Positions 46,501-54,671 of a stretch of DNA of 64,000 nt are shown piece after piece (the first letter of the stretch is position 1; each line of letters begins with the position of its first letter). The notes beneath the pieces are model-generated. The model did no database searches and had not been told where the DNA came from. It saw only the letters and a list, made by a program, of their open reading frames with translations. The DNA is taken from positions 372,001-436,000 of the forward strand of contig JAZKFZ010000005.1 of assembly GCA_040386155.1 (NCBI GenBank), given 5' to 3'. The position numbers were made by a program, and so were the translations under genes. The stretch comes from M0103 sp040386155. GTDB taxonomy: Bacteria > Bacteroidota > Bacteroidia > Flavobacteriales_D > Crocinitomicaceae.

Positions 46501-46866
46501 AATCTAAAATCGGAGGAGGAACTGACCACTTTTGCAAAGCAATTAATTGACCGATTTGGACCTTTACCGCAACAAGTGAACGAATTGATTTTATCGTTCC
46601 GTTTACGCTGGATGGCAGAGAAAATGGGCTTGGAACGCTTGGTCATTAAATCAGATAAAATGATTGGCTATTTTATTTCCAATCCACAATCGAAGTTCTT
46701 TGAAACAGATGCGTTTACAAAGGTACTGTCACAAATCCAAATCTCTGGATCTCAGGTCAAGTTGAGTGAGAAAAACGATAAACTCCGCATTATTTTTGAA
46801 AAAGTAAGGCATTTAAAAGATGCTTATGAGCAAATGGAGAGGTTTTCGTTGAAGAATAATCCATAA
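43519..46866 (+). CDS. mfd: Transcription-repair coupling factor
   Basis: The protein removes RNA polymerase stalled at DNA damage and recruits UvrA. At 1115 residues it has the usual full length. Order: a UvrB-like N-terminal region (about 1-330), a CarD-like RNA-polymerase-interacting domain (about 435-510; GDYVTHIDHGVGQFSGLE), a RecG-like translocase with Walker A GDVGFGKTE at about 583-591 and the DEEQ box at about 684-687, TATPIPRTL, and QLRGRVGRS. The C-terminal TRCF domain that autoinhibits UvrA binding ends the protein (about 950-1115). It is followed after 35 bp by a DUF1456 gene. Confidence 0.98.
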   Translation: MTQQEFLQRFKKISQIDESAQALTKKQQRIHWKGLTGASKALCAAALAEQTPGHHLFILNDKEEAAYFLNDLESLYPDDKRVLFYPASYRLPYQFEETDNANVVARTETLERINSGANSWIVTYPQALFEKVPTTRNLSKNTLRIEVGKTYSIDFINELLLEYYFERVDFVYEPGQFSIRGGIVDVYSYSNDIPFRIEFFGDEVETIRTFDASSQLSVNTHHHFNIIPNVQGQLNLIENGSFFSFLGSTATVWISSVDQLQTVLDKEYEKALKTFNGLPNTVKHTIPDDLYLHPTEGFKELQKFPILEWGPDYQLKADAIFSFDFQPQPSFNKNFDLLKADLIQRSENGSTNLIFSNQPRQIERLYQIFEDIGGGVEFQPMTFSLHEGFISPSLKLTCYTDHQLFERFHRFRLKEGFRQAKQALTLKEIYNLQKGDYVTHIDHGVGQFSGLETIDVNGKPQEAIRLVYKDGDVLYVGIHSLHRISKFTGKEGNIPKVNKLGTQAWSNLKQKTKNKIKELAYDLIQLYAKRKSQPGYAFQKDSYLQNELEASFMYEDTPDQFKATEAVKEDMEKSTPMDRLICGDVGFGKTEVAIRAAFKAATDGKQVAILVPTTILSMQHFRSFKERLKDFPVTVDYINRFKSSKETTETLKQLAEGKIDILIGTHALVAERVKFKDLGLMIIDEEQKFGVGVKDKLKTLRATVDTLTLTATPIPRTLQFSLMGARDLSIINTPPPNRQPVLTDIILFNEEIIRDAISYEVSRGGQVFFVNNRLSNIRDISGMITRLCPGVRVGIGHGQMDGKQLEKVMMDFINGEYDVLLATTIIESGIDISNANTIIINEAHNFGLSDLHQLRGRVGRSNKKGFCYLIAPPFSVMSSDSRKRLEALVQFSDLGAGFNIAMKDLDIRGAGNMLGGEQSGFISEIGFEMYQKILNEAIEELKENEFKDLYDDRTTDTLLNFVKDCVLETDLEVRIPDDYVNNVAERLSLYQEMDNLKSEEELTTFAKQLIDRFGPLPQQVNELILSFRLRWMAEKMGLERLVIKSDKMIGYFISNPQSKFFETDAFTKVLSQIQISGSQVKLSEKNDKLRIIFEKVRHLKDAYEQMERFSLKNNP

Positions 46867-46901
46867 ATTTACTATTCGCTTGAAATTAAAATAAAAACCA
46901 C

Positions 46902-47366
46902 ATGACCAACAACGATATCTTACGAAAAATACGTTACATCTACGATTGTAGCGACACTAAAATGATTGAGTTATTTGCTTCTGGAGGCATGACGGTTACA
47001 CGTGCGCAGGTAAGCGACTGGTTAAAAAAAGATGATGCCGAAGACTACAAAGCATTGAGAGATCTTGAATTTGCCAGTTTTTTGAATGGTTTCATCAATG
47101 AAAAACGTGGTCAAAAAGAAGGTGTTCAAATGCAAGCGGAATCTAGCTTGAACAACAACATCATTTTTAGAAAATTAAAAATTGCGCTCAATCTCACTGA
47201 TGATGATTTGATGGAACTGTTCGAAAAAGCGCAATTTAAAGTGTCAAAAACAGAGTTAAGTGCCTTGTTCAGAAAACCGGATCACAAGCATTATCGTCCT
47301 TGCAAGGATCAGTTTTTACGCAATTTCTTATTGGGCTTGCAACTTGCAAATAAAGGGGGAGAATAA
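46902..47366 (+). CDS. DUF1456 family protein (YehS-like)
   Basis: The 154-residue product is two tandem copies of the DUF1456 module (NNDILRKIRYIYDCSDTKMIELF at about 3-25 and NNIIFRKLKIALNLTDDDLMELF at about 84-106). Each ends with a conserved lysine/aspartate helix (WLKKDDAEDYK, LFRKPDHKHYRP). No signal peptide is present, so it is cytoplasmic. The function is unknown in the family; the helical layout resembles nucleic-acid-binding folds, but this is unproven. Same strand as mfd and only 35 bp away, so it may be cotranscribed. Confidence 0.92.
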   Translation: MTNNDILRKIRYIYDCSDTKMIELFASGGMTVTRAQVSDWLKKDDAEDYKALRDLEFASFLNGFINEKRGQKEGVQMQAESSLNNNIIFRKLKIALNLTDDDLMELFEKAQFKVSKTELSALFRKPDHKHYRPCKDQFLRNFLLGLQLANKGGE

Positions 47367-47494
47367 CCACTCGTCTTTAAATCCATATCGGATAGGTACT
47401 TCTTACTTTAAGTAAATGTTAAAGCTTTCCAGATTCGCTTTTGTCAACAAGATTTCAATTAATATTGCATTACTATCGAATTTTACATCCATTC

Positions 47495-49984
47495 ATGAAA
47501 TATCCAACAATCCTTTTTGCGCTCCTTTTCGCAACACAACTTTTTGCTCAAACATCGCCTGAACTTAATTCAGCAGAAATTCTCCAAGGCATTAAAAAAT
47601 TAAACACTGTTGGTTCTGTACTATATGTGGCAGCGCACCCCGATGATGAAAACACGCGTTTATTGGCCTATTTAGCAAATGAAAAAAAGATGAGAACAGG
47701 CTATTTGTCGCTAACAAGAGGTGATGGAGGTCAAAATCTTATCGGGAAGGAACAAGGAGAAGCATTGGGATTGATTCGTACGCAGGAACTGTTAGCAGCG
47801 CGCAGAATTGATGGAGCTGAGCAATTTTTTACCCGCGCAAATGATTTTGGGTTTTCGAAAAATCCAGAGGAGACATTAACTATTTGGGACAAAGAAGCTG
47901 TTTTGGCGGATGTGGTTTTAGCGATACGTCGCTTTAAACCTGACGTTATCATCTGCCGCTTTCCAACCACAGGCGAAGGAGGTCACGGACACCACACCGC
48001 TTCTACCATTTTAGCCTTGGAGGCATTTGATTTGGCGGCTGATCCCACAAAATTTCCAGAGCAACTGAACGAAGTAACTGTTTGGCAAGCGAAACGCATT
48101 TTTTGGAATACCTTCAATTTTGGTAGCACGAACACAACCGCCGAAGATCAACTGAAATTAGATGTCGGTGCTTTCAACCCTCTGCTTGGTTTGAGTTATG
48201 GCGAAGTGGCTGCCAACAGCAGATCGATGCATAAAAGTCAAGGATTTGGATCTGCAAAACAACGAGGAGAAAACATCGAGTATTTCAAATTGCTAAAAGG
48301 AAGTGAATCTGGAAACGATTTGTTTAATGGAATCAAACTAAACTGGTCACGTTTTACTGCAACGATAACAATTGCTGAATTGAGCGAATTATGCGTAAAA
48401 GGTTTTGATCCTCAACATCCACAAAAGTCACTCCCTCTTTTGAAGCAGCTGCATGAAAAACTGCAACCCATGGCAACAGATGACGCTGAAGTTATCTATT
48501 GGAAGCAACACAAACTACAACTTTGTACCGATTTAATTCTGCAATGTGCTGGACTTTGGATGGAGGCTACAGCAGCCGATTTCAGTGTTGCACCAGGAAG
48601 TGAACTCAACATTACAGCCCAAATTATTGCTAGAAATGGCGCTCCGGTAAATCTAAAATCAATTGACTTCCTGCATCAGAATAATAAGATAATGGATTTG
48701 AATCTGAGTACTAACAAACTGGAAAGTATTAATCAAAAAGAAACACTTTCACCAACAACTTCTTATTCAGAGCCCTATTGGTTGGCACAAACGCATAGCA
48801 TTGGAATGTATACCGTGAATGATTCACAGTTGATTGGCACTCCTCAAAACACCAATGGACCAAAAGTTACTTTTCATCTAAATATCGATGGAATTGAACT
48901 TTCCATTGAGCGCTTGATTGAATTTAAAGCTACGGATCCTGTGAAAGGCGAAGTTTATAGACCTTTGGAAGTTTTACCACCTGTAACGGTTAACCTTTCA
49001 GATCAGGTATTTGTGTTCAACGCCTCAACTCCGAAAAGTGTTTCCTTTACAGTGCAAGCGAATCAAGAAAAAGTAAATGGGCAATTGAAAGTACAAGTTC
49101 CGGTAGGATGGAAAATTGAAATCGAAAATGCAACAATCAATCTTGCAAAGAAAGGCGATGAACAGCTCGTAAAAGCTACTTTGACTCCCGAAAAATTGGC
49201 AAAAGATGGAGAACTTTCCGTGAGCATTGATATGAATGGCACATTACACAACAAGAGCATCACGCGCATTGAATATGACCATATTCCTTTCCAGTTTTTC
49301 CTCACGGAAGCGAAAGCCAAACTCGTTTTTGTGAACCTCAAGAAAAAAGGAAATAAAATTGCTTACATTGAAGGAGCAGGTGATAACGTTGCTACCTGTC
49401 TTCAACAAGTCGGCTATGAGGTCACCATGTTAACTGACGAACTTTTGATGCAAGGCGATTTGAGTCAATATACAAGCATAGTGACTGGAATTCGCGCTTA
49501 CAACACCAATGATCGCATGCCCATTTACTACGACAAATTAATGGCCTATGTGAAGCAAGGCGGAAATTTAGTAGTGCAGTACAACACCAACAATCGTATT
49601 GCGCCCATGGAGAAAAAAATTGGTCCTTATCCTTTTAAAATTACGCGCGATCGTGTAACACTTGATACTGCAAAAGTGGAGTTTACCAATCCACAGCATC
49701 CTGTTTTAAATTTTCCAAATGTAATAACACAACAAGATTTCGACGGTTGGGTTCAAGAACGTGGTATCTATTTCGCTGCAGAATGGGATTCTAATTACCA
49801 AACCGTACTTTCAATAAATGATCCGGGTGAAGCTGCAAATCAAGGAAGTTTGATTGTAGGAAAATATGGGAAAGGAAACTTCGTGTACACTGGCTTGGTC
49901 TTTTTTAGAGAATTGCCCGCGGGTGTTCCCGGTGCGTATCGACTATTTGTCAATTTATTGAGCTTGCCGAAAAACAAGAAATAG
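47495..49984 (+). CDS. Large PIG-L family deacetylase, exported
   Basis: The ATG at 47495 (829 aa) begins a signal peptide (MKYPTILFALLFATQLFAQ); the upstream in-frame codons are not needed. The N-terminal PIG-L (LmbE-like) domain covers about residues 25-290. It has the zinc motif AAHPDDE and the second metal-binding segment GEGGHGHHTAS. The C-terminal half (about 370-829) is beta-rich with an NPCBM/NEW3-like region and a ThuA/glutamine-amidotransferase-like end (VTGIRAYNTNDRM, GNLVVQYNTNNR). PIG-L enzymes remove acetyl from N-acetylglucosamine-type sugars. The neighbouring Na+ symporter suggests uptake of a related product (inference). The next ORF starts 1 bp later. Confidence 0.9.
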   Translation: MKYPTILFALLFATQLFAQTSPELNSAEILQGIKKLNTVGSVLYVAAHPDDENTRLLAYLANEKKMRTGYLSLTRGDGGQNLIGKEQGEALGLIRTQELLAARRIDGAEQFFTRANDFGFSKNPEETLTIWDKEAVLADVVLAIRRFKPDVIICRFPTTGEGGHGHHTASTILALEAFDLAADPTKFPEQLNEVTVWQAKRIFWNTFNFGSTNTTAEDQLKLDVGAFNPLLGLSYGEVAANSRSMHKSQGFGSAKQRGENIEYFKLLKGSESGNDLFNGIKLNWSRFTATITIAELSELCVKGFDPQHPQKSLPLLKQLHEKLQPMATDDAEVIYWKQHKLQLCTDLILQCAGLWMEATAADFSVAPGSELNITAQIIARNGAPVNLKSIDFLHQNNKIMDLNLSTNKLESINQKETLSPTTSYSEPYWLAQTHSIGMYTVNDSQLIGTPQNTNGPKVTFHLNIDGIELSIERLIEFKATDPVKGEVYRPLEVLPPVTVNLSDQVFVFNASTPKSVSFTVQANQEKVNGQLKVQVPVGWKIEIENATINLAKKGDEQLVKATLTPEKLAKDGELSVSIDMNGTLHNKSITRIEYDHIPFQFFLTEAKAKLVFVNLKKKGNKIAYIEGAGDNVATCLQQVGYEVTMLTDELLMQGDLSQYTSIVTGIRAYNTNDRMPIYYDKLMAYVKQGGNLVVQYNTNNRIAPMEKKIGPYPFKITRDRVTLDTAKVEFTNPQHPVLNFPNVITQQDFDGWVQERGIYFAAEWDSNYQTVLSINDPGEAANQGSLIVGKYGKGNFVYTGLVFFRELPAGVPGAYRLFVNLLSLPKNKK

Positions 49985-49985
49985 T

Positions 49986-50099
49986 ATGCAAGACGAGCAA
50001 AAAGATGAAAAAAACTGGACGTGGGCATACATCGGAGTTGTTGTTGCTTTGGTGCTCCTTATCGTATCTTTTTACCTCTTCACTAAACACTTCTCATGA
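49986..50099 (+). CDS. 37-residue single-pass membrane peptide
   Basis: This ATG frame begins 1 bp after the PIG-L stop and ends in a TGA that overlaps the next ATG as ATGA. The peptide has a charged, acidic/lysine head (MQDEQKDEKNW), one hydrophobic helix of about 20 residues (WAYIGVVVALVLLIVSFYLF) and a short tail (TKHFS). Tight packing on both sides and a sensible membrane topology argue that it is translated. It may be a small subunit or regulator of the symporter downstream; this is inference. Confidence 0.7.
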   Translation: MQDEQKDEKNWTWAYIGVVVALVLLIVSFYLFTKHFS

Positions 50100-51841
50100 G
50101 TTTAATTGATTGGATTGTATTGATTGTCACTTTGCTTTCTGTCATTGGCTACGGATTGTACAAAAGCAAGAGCGAGAAAACTTTAGACGGCTATTTCAAG
50201 GGCGGAAGTTCGATGAGTTGGTTGTTGATTTTACTATCCATCATGGGCACACAAGCCAGTGCGATAACATTTTTATCAGCACCGGGACAAGCCTACACTG
50301 ACGGAATGCGTTTCGTGCAATATTATTTTGGTTTGCCACTGGCAATGGTAGTTTTGTGCATCACTTTTATACCAATCTACCACCGACTAAAAGTTTTCAC
50401 TGCGTATGAATATTTAGAACAGCGCTTCGATCTAAAAACACGATCTCTGGCTTCTATTTTATTTTTGGTACAGCGTGCTTTGTCAACAGGAATTAGCATT
50501 TATGCGCCTTCCATCATTTTAGCTTCGTTGATGGGCTGGAACATCTATTACACGAACTTAGTCATGGGAGGATTTCTCATTATTTATACAGTGGCCGGTG
50601 GAACCAAAGCGGTGACATATACTCAAATGCAGCAACTCATCATCGTTTTTGTGGGAATGTTTTTGGCTGGCTACTTAGTTGTTAATATGCTCCCTAGCAA
50701 TGTCAGTTTTGGCGATGCTTTGCATGTAGCAGGAAAAATGGGAAAGCTGAATGTTATCGAAACGAAGATTGATGTCACGGATGGTGAATGGTGGAAAGAC
50801 AAATACAACATTTGGAGCGGATTGATTGGTGGATTCTTTTTGGCACTTTCCTACTTTGGAACAGACCAATCACAAGTTGGTCGCTATTTAACCGCAAAAA
50901 GCATGAAGGAAAGTCGCACGAGTTTACTCATGAACGGCTTAGTAAAAGTACCCATGCAGTTCTTAATTCTTTTGGTTGGAAGTATGGTTTTTGTCTTTTA
51001 TATGTTCTATAGTTCCCCCATCTTTTTCAATCAAAAGGAAGTAGATAAAGTATTGAAATCAGAATATCGACATGAATTTCAAGGACTACAAGCAAAGTAC
51101 GATTCGTTAAACACCATTCGATCTACAGATGCGCGTTTGCTATCGCAGGCAATTGACAAGGATGATCAAGAAAGTATCAAACAAGTTCAATCTAATCTGC
51201 AGCTAGTAGAAATAGAATCGAAGGAAGTGCGGGCAGAAGCTTTAGCCGTTATGAAAAAAGCTGATGCAACAGCTGACACCAACGACACAAATTACATTTT
51301 CCTCTATTTTGTGGTTGAAAATCTACCTAAAGGACTAATTGGTTTGTTGATTGCAATGATATTTTTAGCCGCTTGGGGAAGTATTGCTGCTGCATTGAAC
51401 TCACTGGCTTCCACCACTATGATTGATTTTTACCAACGATTGTGGGTGAAAGACAAAAGTGAATTGCATTACTACAAAGCATCGCGCTGGGTAACTTTCG
51501 GATGGGGATTATTTGCCATTGCTACAGCTATGTTTGCTAGTAAATTAGGAAGTTTGATAGAAGCTGTAAATGTGTTAGGATCTTTGTTCTACGGAACCAT
51601 TTTAGGGATTTTCTTAGTGGCATTTTACTTGAAACGTGTTGGAAGTACTGCTGTATTTTGGGGAGCAATCATCACAGAAATCTTGGTAATCGTCATCTAT
51701 ATAGCTGATGTGATTTCATTCCTTTGGTTGAATGTGATCGGCTGCTTGTTGGTGCTGATAATCGCTTGGATCATTCAGCTATTTGTGGGGCAAAAAAATA
51801 GTCCACGAATAACACCAATTTTACCCAATGACACCAAATAA
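50096..51841 (+). CDS. Sodium:solute symporter (SSS family)
   Basis: The 581-residue protein has about 13 transmembrane helices. It has the family core near the N-terminus (GSSMSWLLILLSIMGTQASAITFLSAPG) and the YTVAGGTKAVTYTQMQQ signature near 160-185. Residues of about 310-400 are a long charged, helical insertion (KEVDKVLKSEYRHEFQGL to VMKKADATADTND) between two helices, probably outside the membrane. The last residues (SPRITPILPNDTK) are encoded partly by an interspersed repeat. It likely takes up a sugar or derivative released by the preceding PIG-L enzyme, by context. Confidence 0.93.
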   Translation: MSLIDWIVLIVTLLSVIGYGLYKSKSEKTLDGYFKGGSSMSWLLILLSIMGTQASAITFLSAPGQAYTDGMRFVQYYFGLPLAMVVLCITFIPIYHRLKVFTAYEYLEQRFDLKTRSLASILFLVQRALSTGISIYAPSIILASLMGWNIYYTNLVMGGFLIIYTVAGGTKAVTYTQMQQLIIVFVGMFLAGYLVVNMLPSNVSFGDALHVAGKMGKLNVIETKIDVTDGEWWKDKYNIWSGLIGGFFLALSYFGTDQSQVGRYLTAKSMKESRTSLLMNGLVKVPMQFLILLVGSMVFVFYMFYSSPIFFNQKEVDKVLKSEYRHEFQGLQAKYDSLNTIRSTDARLLSQAIDKDDQESIKQVQSNLQLVEIESKEVRAEALAVMKKADATADTNDTNYIFLYFVVENLPKGLIGLLIAMIFLAAWGSIAAALNSLASTTMIDFYQRLWVKDKSELHYYKASRWVTFGWGLFAIATAMFASKLGSLIEAVNVLGSLFYGTILGIFLVAFYLKRVGSTAVFWGAIITEILVIVIYIADVISFLWLNVIGCLLVLIIAWIIQLFVGQKNSPRITPILPNDTK

Positions 51842-51880
51842 TTAGTGCCAATTAGTCGAATTCGTGTAATTCGTGGACTA
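51799..51880. repeat. Interspersed inverted repeat, copy 2
   Basis: The left arm TAGTCCACGAATAACAC (51799-51815) and right arm GTGTAATTCGTGGACTA (51864-51880) pair at 16 of 17 positions around about 48 bp. The core CCACGAATTACACGAATT (minus strand) is shared with 39577-39594. The left arm lies inside the symporter gene and supplies part of its last codons. The symporter stop is in the loop. Confidence 0.8.
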
Positions 51881-51889
51881 AAAAAAAAA

Positions 51890-52744
51890 TTACTTATTCG
51901 CAGCGATCAACTTCGTTGCCATAGCAACATAATCAGCATTTTGATCTGCAGTCGCCAATTCAATAGTTTTATCAGCACTTGCTTTACCAGCAACTTTGTC
52001 ATTTAAAGCATACTCAATTCTTGCCTTCAAAAGCATTACCCAGTAAGCTGAAGCATTTTCTTCTGTAGCTTTTGTTACCCATGTCAAAGCTTTTTTCAAA
52101 TCTTTTCCATTTTCAAAGTAATAGGTGGCAGCTTTAAAATATTCTGGCTTTTCCGACTTCATACTTGCTTCAATGCTTTCCATAACGCGTGCATCAATAT
52201 CAGTCGTCATTTTAACCACTACCGCAGTGTTTGCCCAAGAAAATACTAAATCTGAACTTGTTGAAAGCACATTGTCGATGTTGATAGTAAACGATTCTAC
52301 TTTCGTTGCAGCTTTCATCGCCTTCACAGTTACTCGCAATACTTCGTTTTCAGCTTTATAATCAGCAACATTTCCACCCAATTTCAAATCGGAGTACAAC
52401 ATAATGTCCCAGCTCTTTTTATTAGGTACAGAATAAATTGCATATGTACCTGCTTTCACATCCTTTCCTTCAATTTTAACATCGTCAGTAAATGTAATTT
52501 TTGTTGCTCCGTTAGCACCTGTTCTCCATACATTTCCGAAAGAAACTACATCTCCAAAAATCGTTCTTCCTTTTGCTGCAGGTCGCGAGTACTCCACTGT
52601 TACTTCGCCCAAACCAAATTTCTGGTTAAGCGTTTGCAAAGGACTTGGCGCTGGCATTGTGATTTTTTGAGCAAAAGATTGAAAGGTCATTAATCCTAGG
52701 ACTAGCATCGCTAGTGTTGTTTGTAATGATTTTTTGATTGTCAT
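51890..52744 (-). CDS. Exported DUF2911 protein with C-terminal helical repeats
   Basis: The ATG at 52744 (284 aa) gives a signal peptide (ending TFQSFAQ); the longer frame adds a second hydrophobic stretch before it and is less likely. The DUF2911 domain covers about 30-185 (SPLQTLNQKFGLGEVTVEYSRPAAKGRTIFG, TGANGATKITF, AGTYAIYSVP). The remaining 100 residues look like TPR-type helices (YFENGKDLKKALTWVTKATE). DUF2911 has no established function; it is common in Bacteroidota envelopes. The gene is alone and convergent with the symporter. Confidence 0.9.
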   Translation of the reverse strand: MTIKKSLQTTLAMLVLGLMTFQSFAQKITMPAPSPLQTLNQKFGLGEVTVEYSRPAAKGRTIFGDVVSFGNVWRTGANGATKITFTDDVKIEGKDVKAGTYAIYSVPNKKSWDIMLYSDLKLGGNVADYKAENEVLRVTVKAMKAATKVESFTINIDNVLSTSSDLVFSWANTAVVVKMTTDIDARVMESIEASMKSEKPEYFKAATYYFENGKDLKKALTWVTKATEENASAYWVMLLKARIEYALNDKVAGKASADKTIELATADQNADYVAMATKLIAANK

Positions 52745-52877
52745 AAGGTAAATTTTAAAAATATGACATAAAAATACAAAACAAATAGCAACCATGGTAA
52801 ATTTTCTAAGCTTCTTTAGCTGGATAAAGATCAATTGACACTCTCAAATGTTTACATTTACAAAAAAAAAAGAAGGA

Positions 52878-53549
52878 ATGGAGCAACAATTTCCCTTTGT
52901 AAAATACGAACGTGAAAGCCTAACAGAACAGGAAGTTTTGCAAAAAAGCATCAACTTTTACCAATGGCTGGATCAGCGAAGAACAGTTCGCGACTTTTCA
53001 GACAAGGTAATTTCGATGGAGGTAATTGATCAACTTCTGCTCGCAGCATCAAGCGCTCCCTCGGGTGCTCACAAACAACCGTGGACCTTTTGTGTAGTTA
53101 CAAATCCAGCACTAAAAAAGCAAATTCGAGAGGCGGCCGAAAAAGAAGAGCAGGAAAGTTACGCTGGTCGAATGAGTGAAGAGTGGTTAGAAGATTTAGC
53201 TCCTTTGGGAACCAATTGGGAAAAACCTTTTCTAGAAATTGCACCTGCACTGATTGTAGTATTTCGTAGAAGTTATGAGTACAAGCCAGATGGAAAAAAG
53301 CGTCAAAATTACTACGTGCAAGAAAGTGTTGGATTGGCCTGTGGTTTTTTGCTCGCAGCAATCCATCATGCTGGATTGGTAGCGCTTACACACACCCCAA
53401 GCCCAATGAACTTTTTATCCAAACTTTTAGATCGACCTGAAAATGAGAAACCTTTCCTTCTTATTCCAATCGGATACCCGACTGAAAACACGATGGTGCC
53501 CAATCTTGAAAGAAAAAAATTAGAGACAATTAAAGTTGTGTATGATTAA
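52878..53549 (+). CDS. Nitroreductase-family flavoprotein (iodotyrosine deiodinase-like)
   Basis: I prefer the ATG at 52878 (223 aa), which gives MEQQFPFVKYERE as in related proteins; an ATG at 52848 would add ten residues with a lysine run. FMN-binding signatures are RRTVRDFSD and SSAPSGAHKQPWTF, the latter typical of the IYD branch of nitroreductases. The C-terminal LIPIGYPTE is also typical. The natural substrate in bacteria is unknown; reductive dehalogenation or quinone/nitro reduction are family options. It is divergent from the DUF2911 gene. Confidence 0.9.
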   Translation: MEQQFPFVKYERESLTEQEVLQKSINFYQWLDQRRTVRDFSDKVISMEVIDQLLLAASSAPSGAHKQPWTFCVVTNPALKKQIREAAEKEEQESYAGRMSEEWLEDLAPLGTNWEKPFLEIAPALIVVFRRSYEYKPDGKKRQNYYVQESVGLACGFLLAAIHHAGLVALTHTPSPMNFLSKLLDRPENEKPFLLIPIGYPTENTMVPNLERKKLETIKVVYD

Positions 53550-53561
53550 ACAGTGGAGTTT

Positions 53562-54638
53562 TTAGCTTTTAAGAACTCTGGTATCCGCAGCAATCGCTTT
53601 GTTTTTATTGGCTAATTGTCCACATGCCGCATCAATGTCTTTTCCGCGACTTCTGCGTACATTGACAATCATATTTTTTGCTTCGAGGTATTTAGCGAAA
53701 GCATCCGTTTTGTGGGCATCTGCTCTTTCAAACTCACCATCGTCAATAGGATTATATTCAATAATATTGATCTTGCATGGCACACATCGCGCGAAATTAG
53801 CTAACTCCTGTGCATCCTCAATTCGATCGTTAAAGTCCTTGAAAATAATGTATTCAAAAGTGACCCTTGTACCAGTTTTTTCGTGAAAATAGCGCAATGA
53901 ATCAGCTAACTCCTCCAAATTATTGGTTTCGTTGATCTCCATGATTCTACTTCTCTTCGTGTCATTGGCAGCGTGTAAAGAAACGGCCAAATTGAATTTC
54001 ACTTCATCGTCACCCAATTTGCGAATCATCTTAGCAATACCAGCTGTTGAAACGGTAATTCGTTTTGGAGAAATCCCTAAACCATCTTCAGATGTAATCA
54101 TTTCTATTGAGCGAAGTACATGCTTGTAGTTCAAAAGTGGCTCTCCCATTCCCATGTACACGATGTTCGAAAGGGCAGTTTCATATCTATTCTCTGCTTG
54201 ATTTTTGAGGTAAACTACTTGATCAACAATCTCACCAGGGGTCAAATTACGCATGAGCTTTAGGCGACCAGTAGCGCAAAATGTACAGGACAAACTACAG
54301 CCCACTTGCGAAGAAATACAAGCCGTCATTCTGGTATTCGAGGGAATTAAAACACCTTCCACTACTTTACCTTCATCCACCGAAAACGCACATTTTATGG
54401 TTTTATCAGCACTAATTTGTTGGTCGTCTAAGCGAATGTGATCAATGAAAAAATGGTTGTCCAATTTAAGCCGAAGTTCTTTTCCAAGGTTCGACATTTC
54501 CTCAAAATTCTGTGCGTTCTTTTTCCAAAGCCACTCGTACACTTGCTTTGCACGAAACGACTTCTCTCCAATTGTTTCCAATTGACTCTTCAATTCATCG
54601 AAGGAAAGATTTCGAATATTCGACTTTTTATCTACCAC
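53562..54638 (-). CDS. rlmN: Dual-specificity 23S rRNA m2A2503 / tRNA m2A37 methyltransferase
   Basis: This radical-SAM methylase acts on A2503 of 23S rRNA and A37 of some tRNAs. The 358-residue length is typical. The radical-SAM cysteines are C114, C118 and C121 (CSLSCTFC), and the catalytic C-terminal cysteine is in AACGQLA. Other family blocks are NIVYMGMGEPLLN and NLAVSLHAAND. The apparent start is GTG at 54638 (protein start VVDKKSNIRN); no closer ATG keeps the N-terminal domain. It lies 33 bp after batE on the same strand and may be read through from the Bat operon. Confidence 0.97.
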   Translation of the reverse strand: MVDKKSNIRNLSFDELKSQLETIGEKSFRAKQVYEWLWKKNAQNFEEMSNLGKELRLKLDNHFFIDHIRLDDQQISADKTIKCAFSVDEGKVVEGVLIPSNTRMTACISSQVGCSLSCTFCATGRLKLMRNLTPGEIVDQVVYLKNQAENRYETALSNIVYMGMGEPLLNYKHVLRSIEMITSEDGLGISPKRITVSTAGIAKMIRKLGDDEVKFNLAVSLHAANDTKRSRIMEINETNNLEELADSLRYFHEKTGTRVTFEYIIFKDFNDRIEDAQELANFARCVPCKINIIEYNPIDDGEFERADAHKTDAFAKYLEAKNMIVNVRRSRGKDIDAACGQLANKNKAIAADTRVLKS

Positions 54639-54671
54639 TCTGTAAAATTATTGAAAAATGATGGACTTTGC

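Noticed and set aside
46865..46878. AATTTACTATTCG shared (inverted) with 63116-63128
   Set aside because: A 13-base AT-rich match overlapping the mfd stop can easily arise by chance, and the two sites are in different contexts.
53550..53580. Hairpin GAGTT/AACTC between the nitroreductase gene and rlmN
   Set aside because: The stem is short and imperfect, it includes the rlmN stop, and there is no T-tract on either strand.
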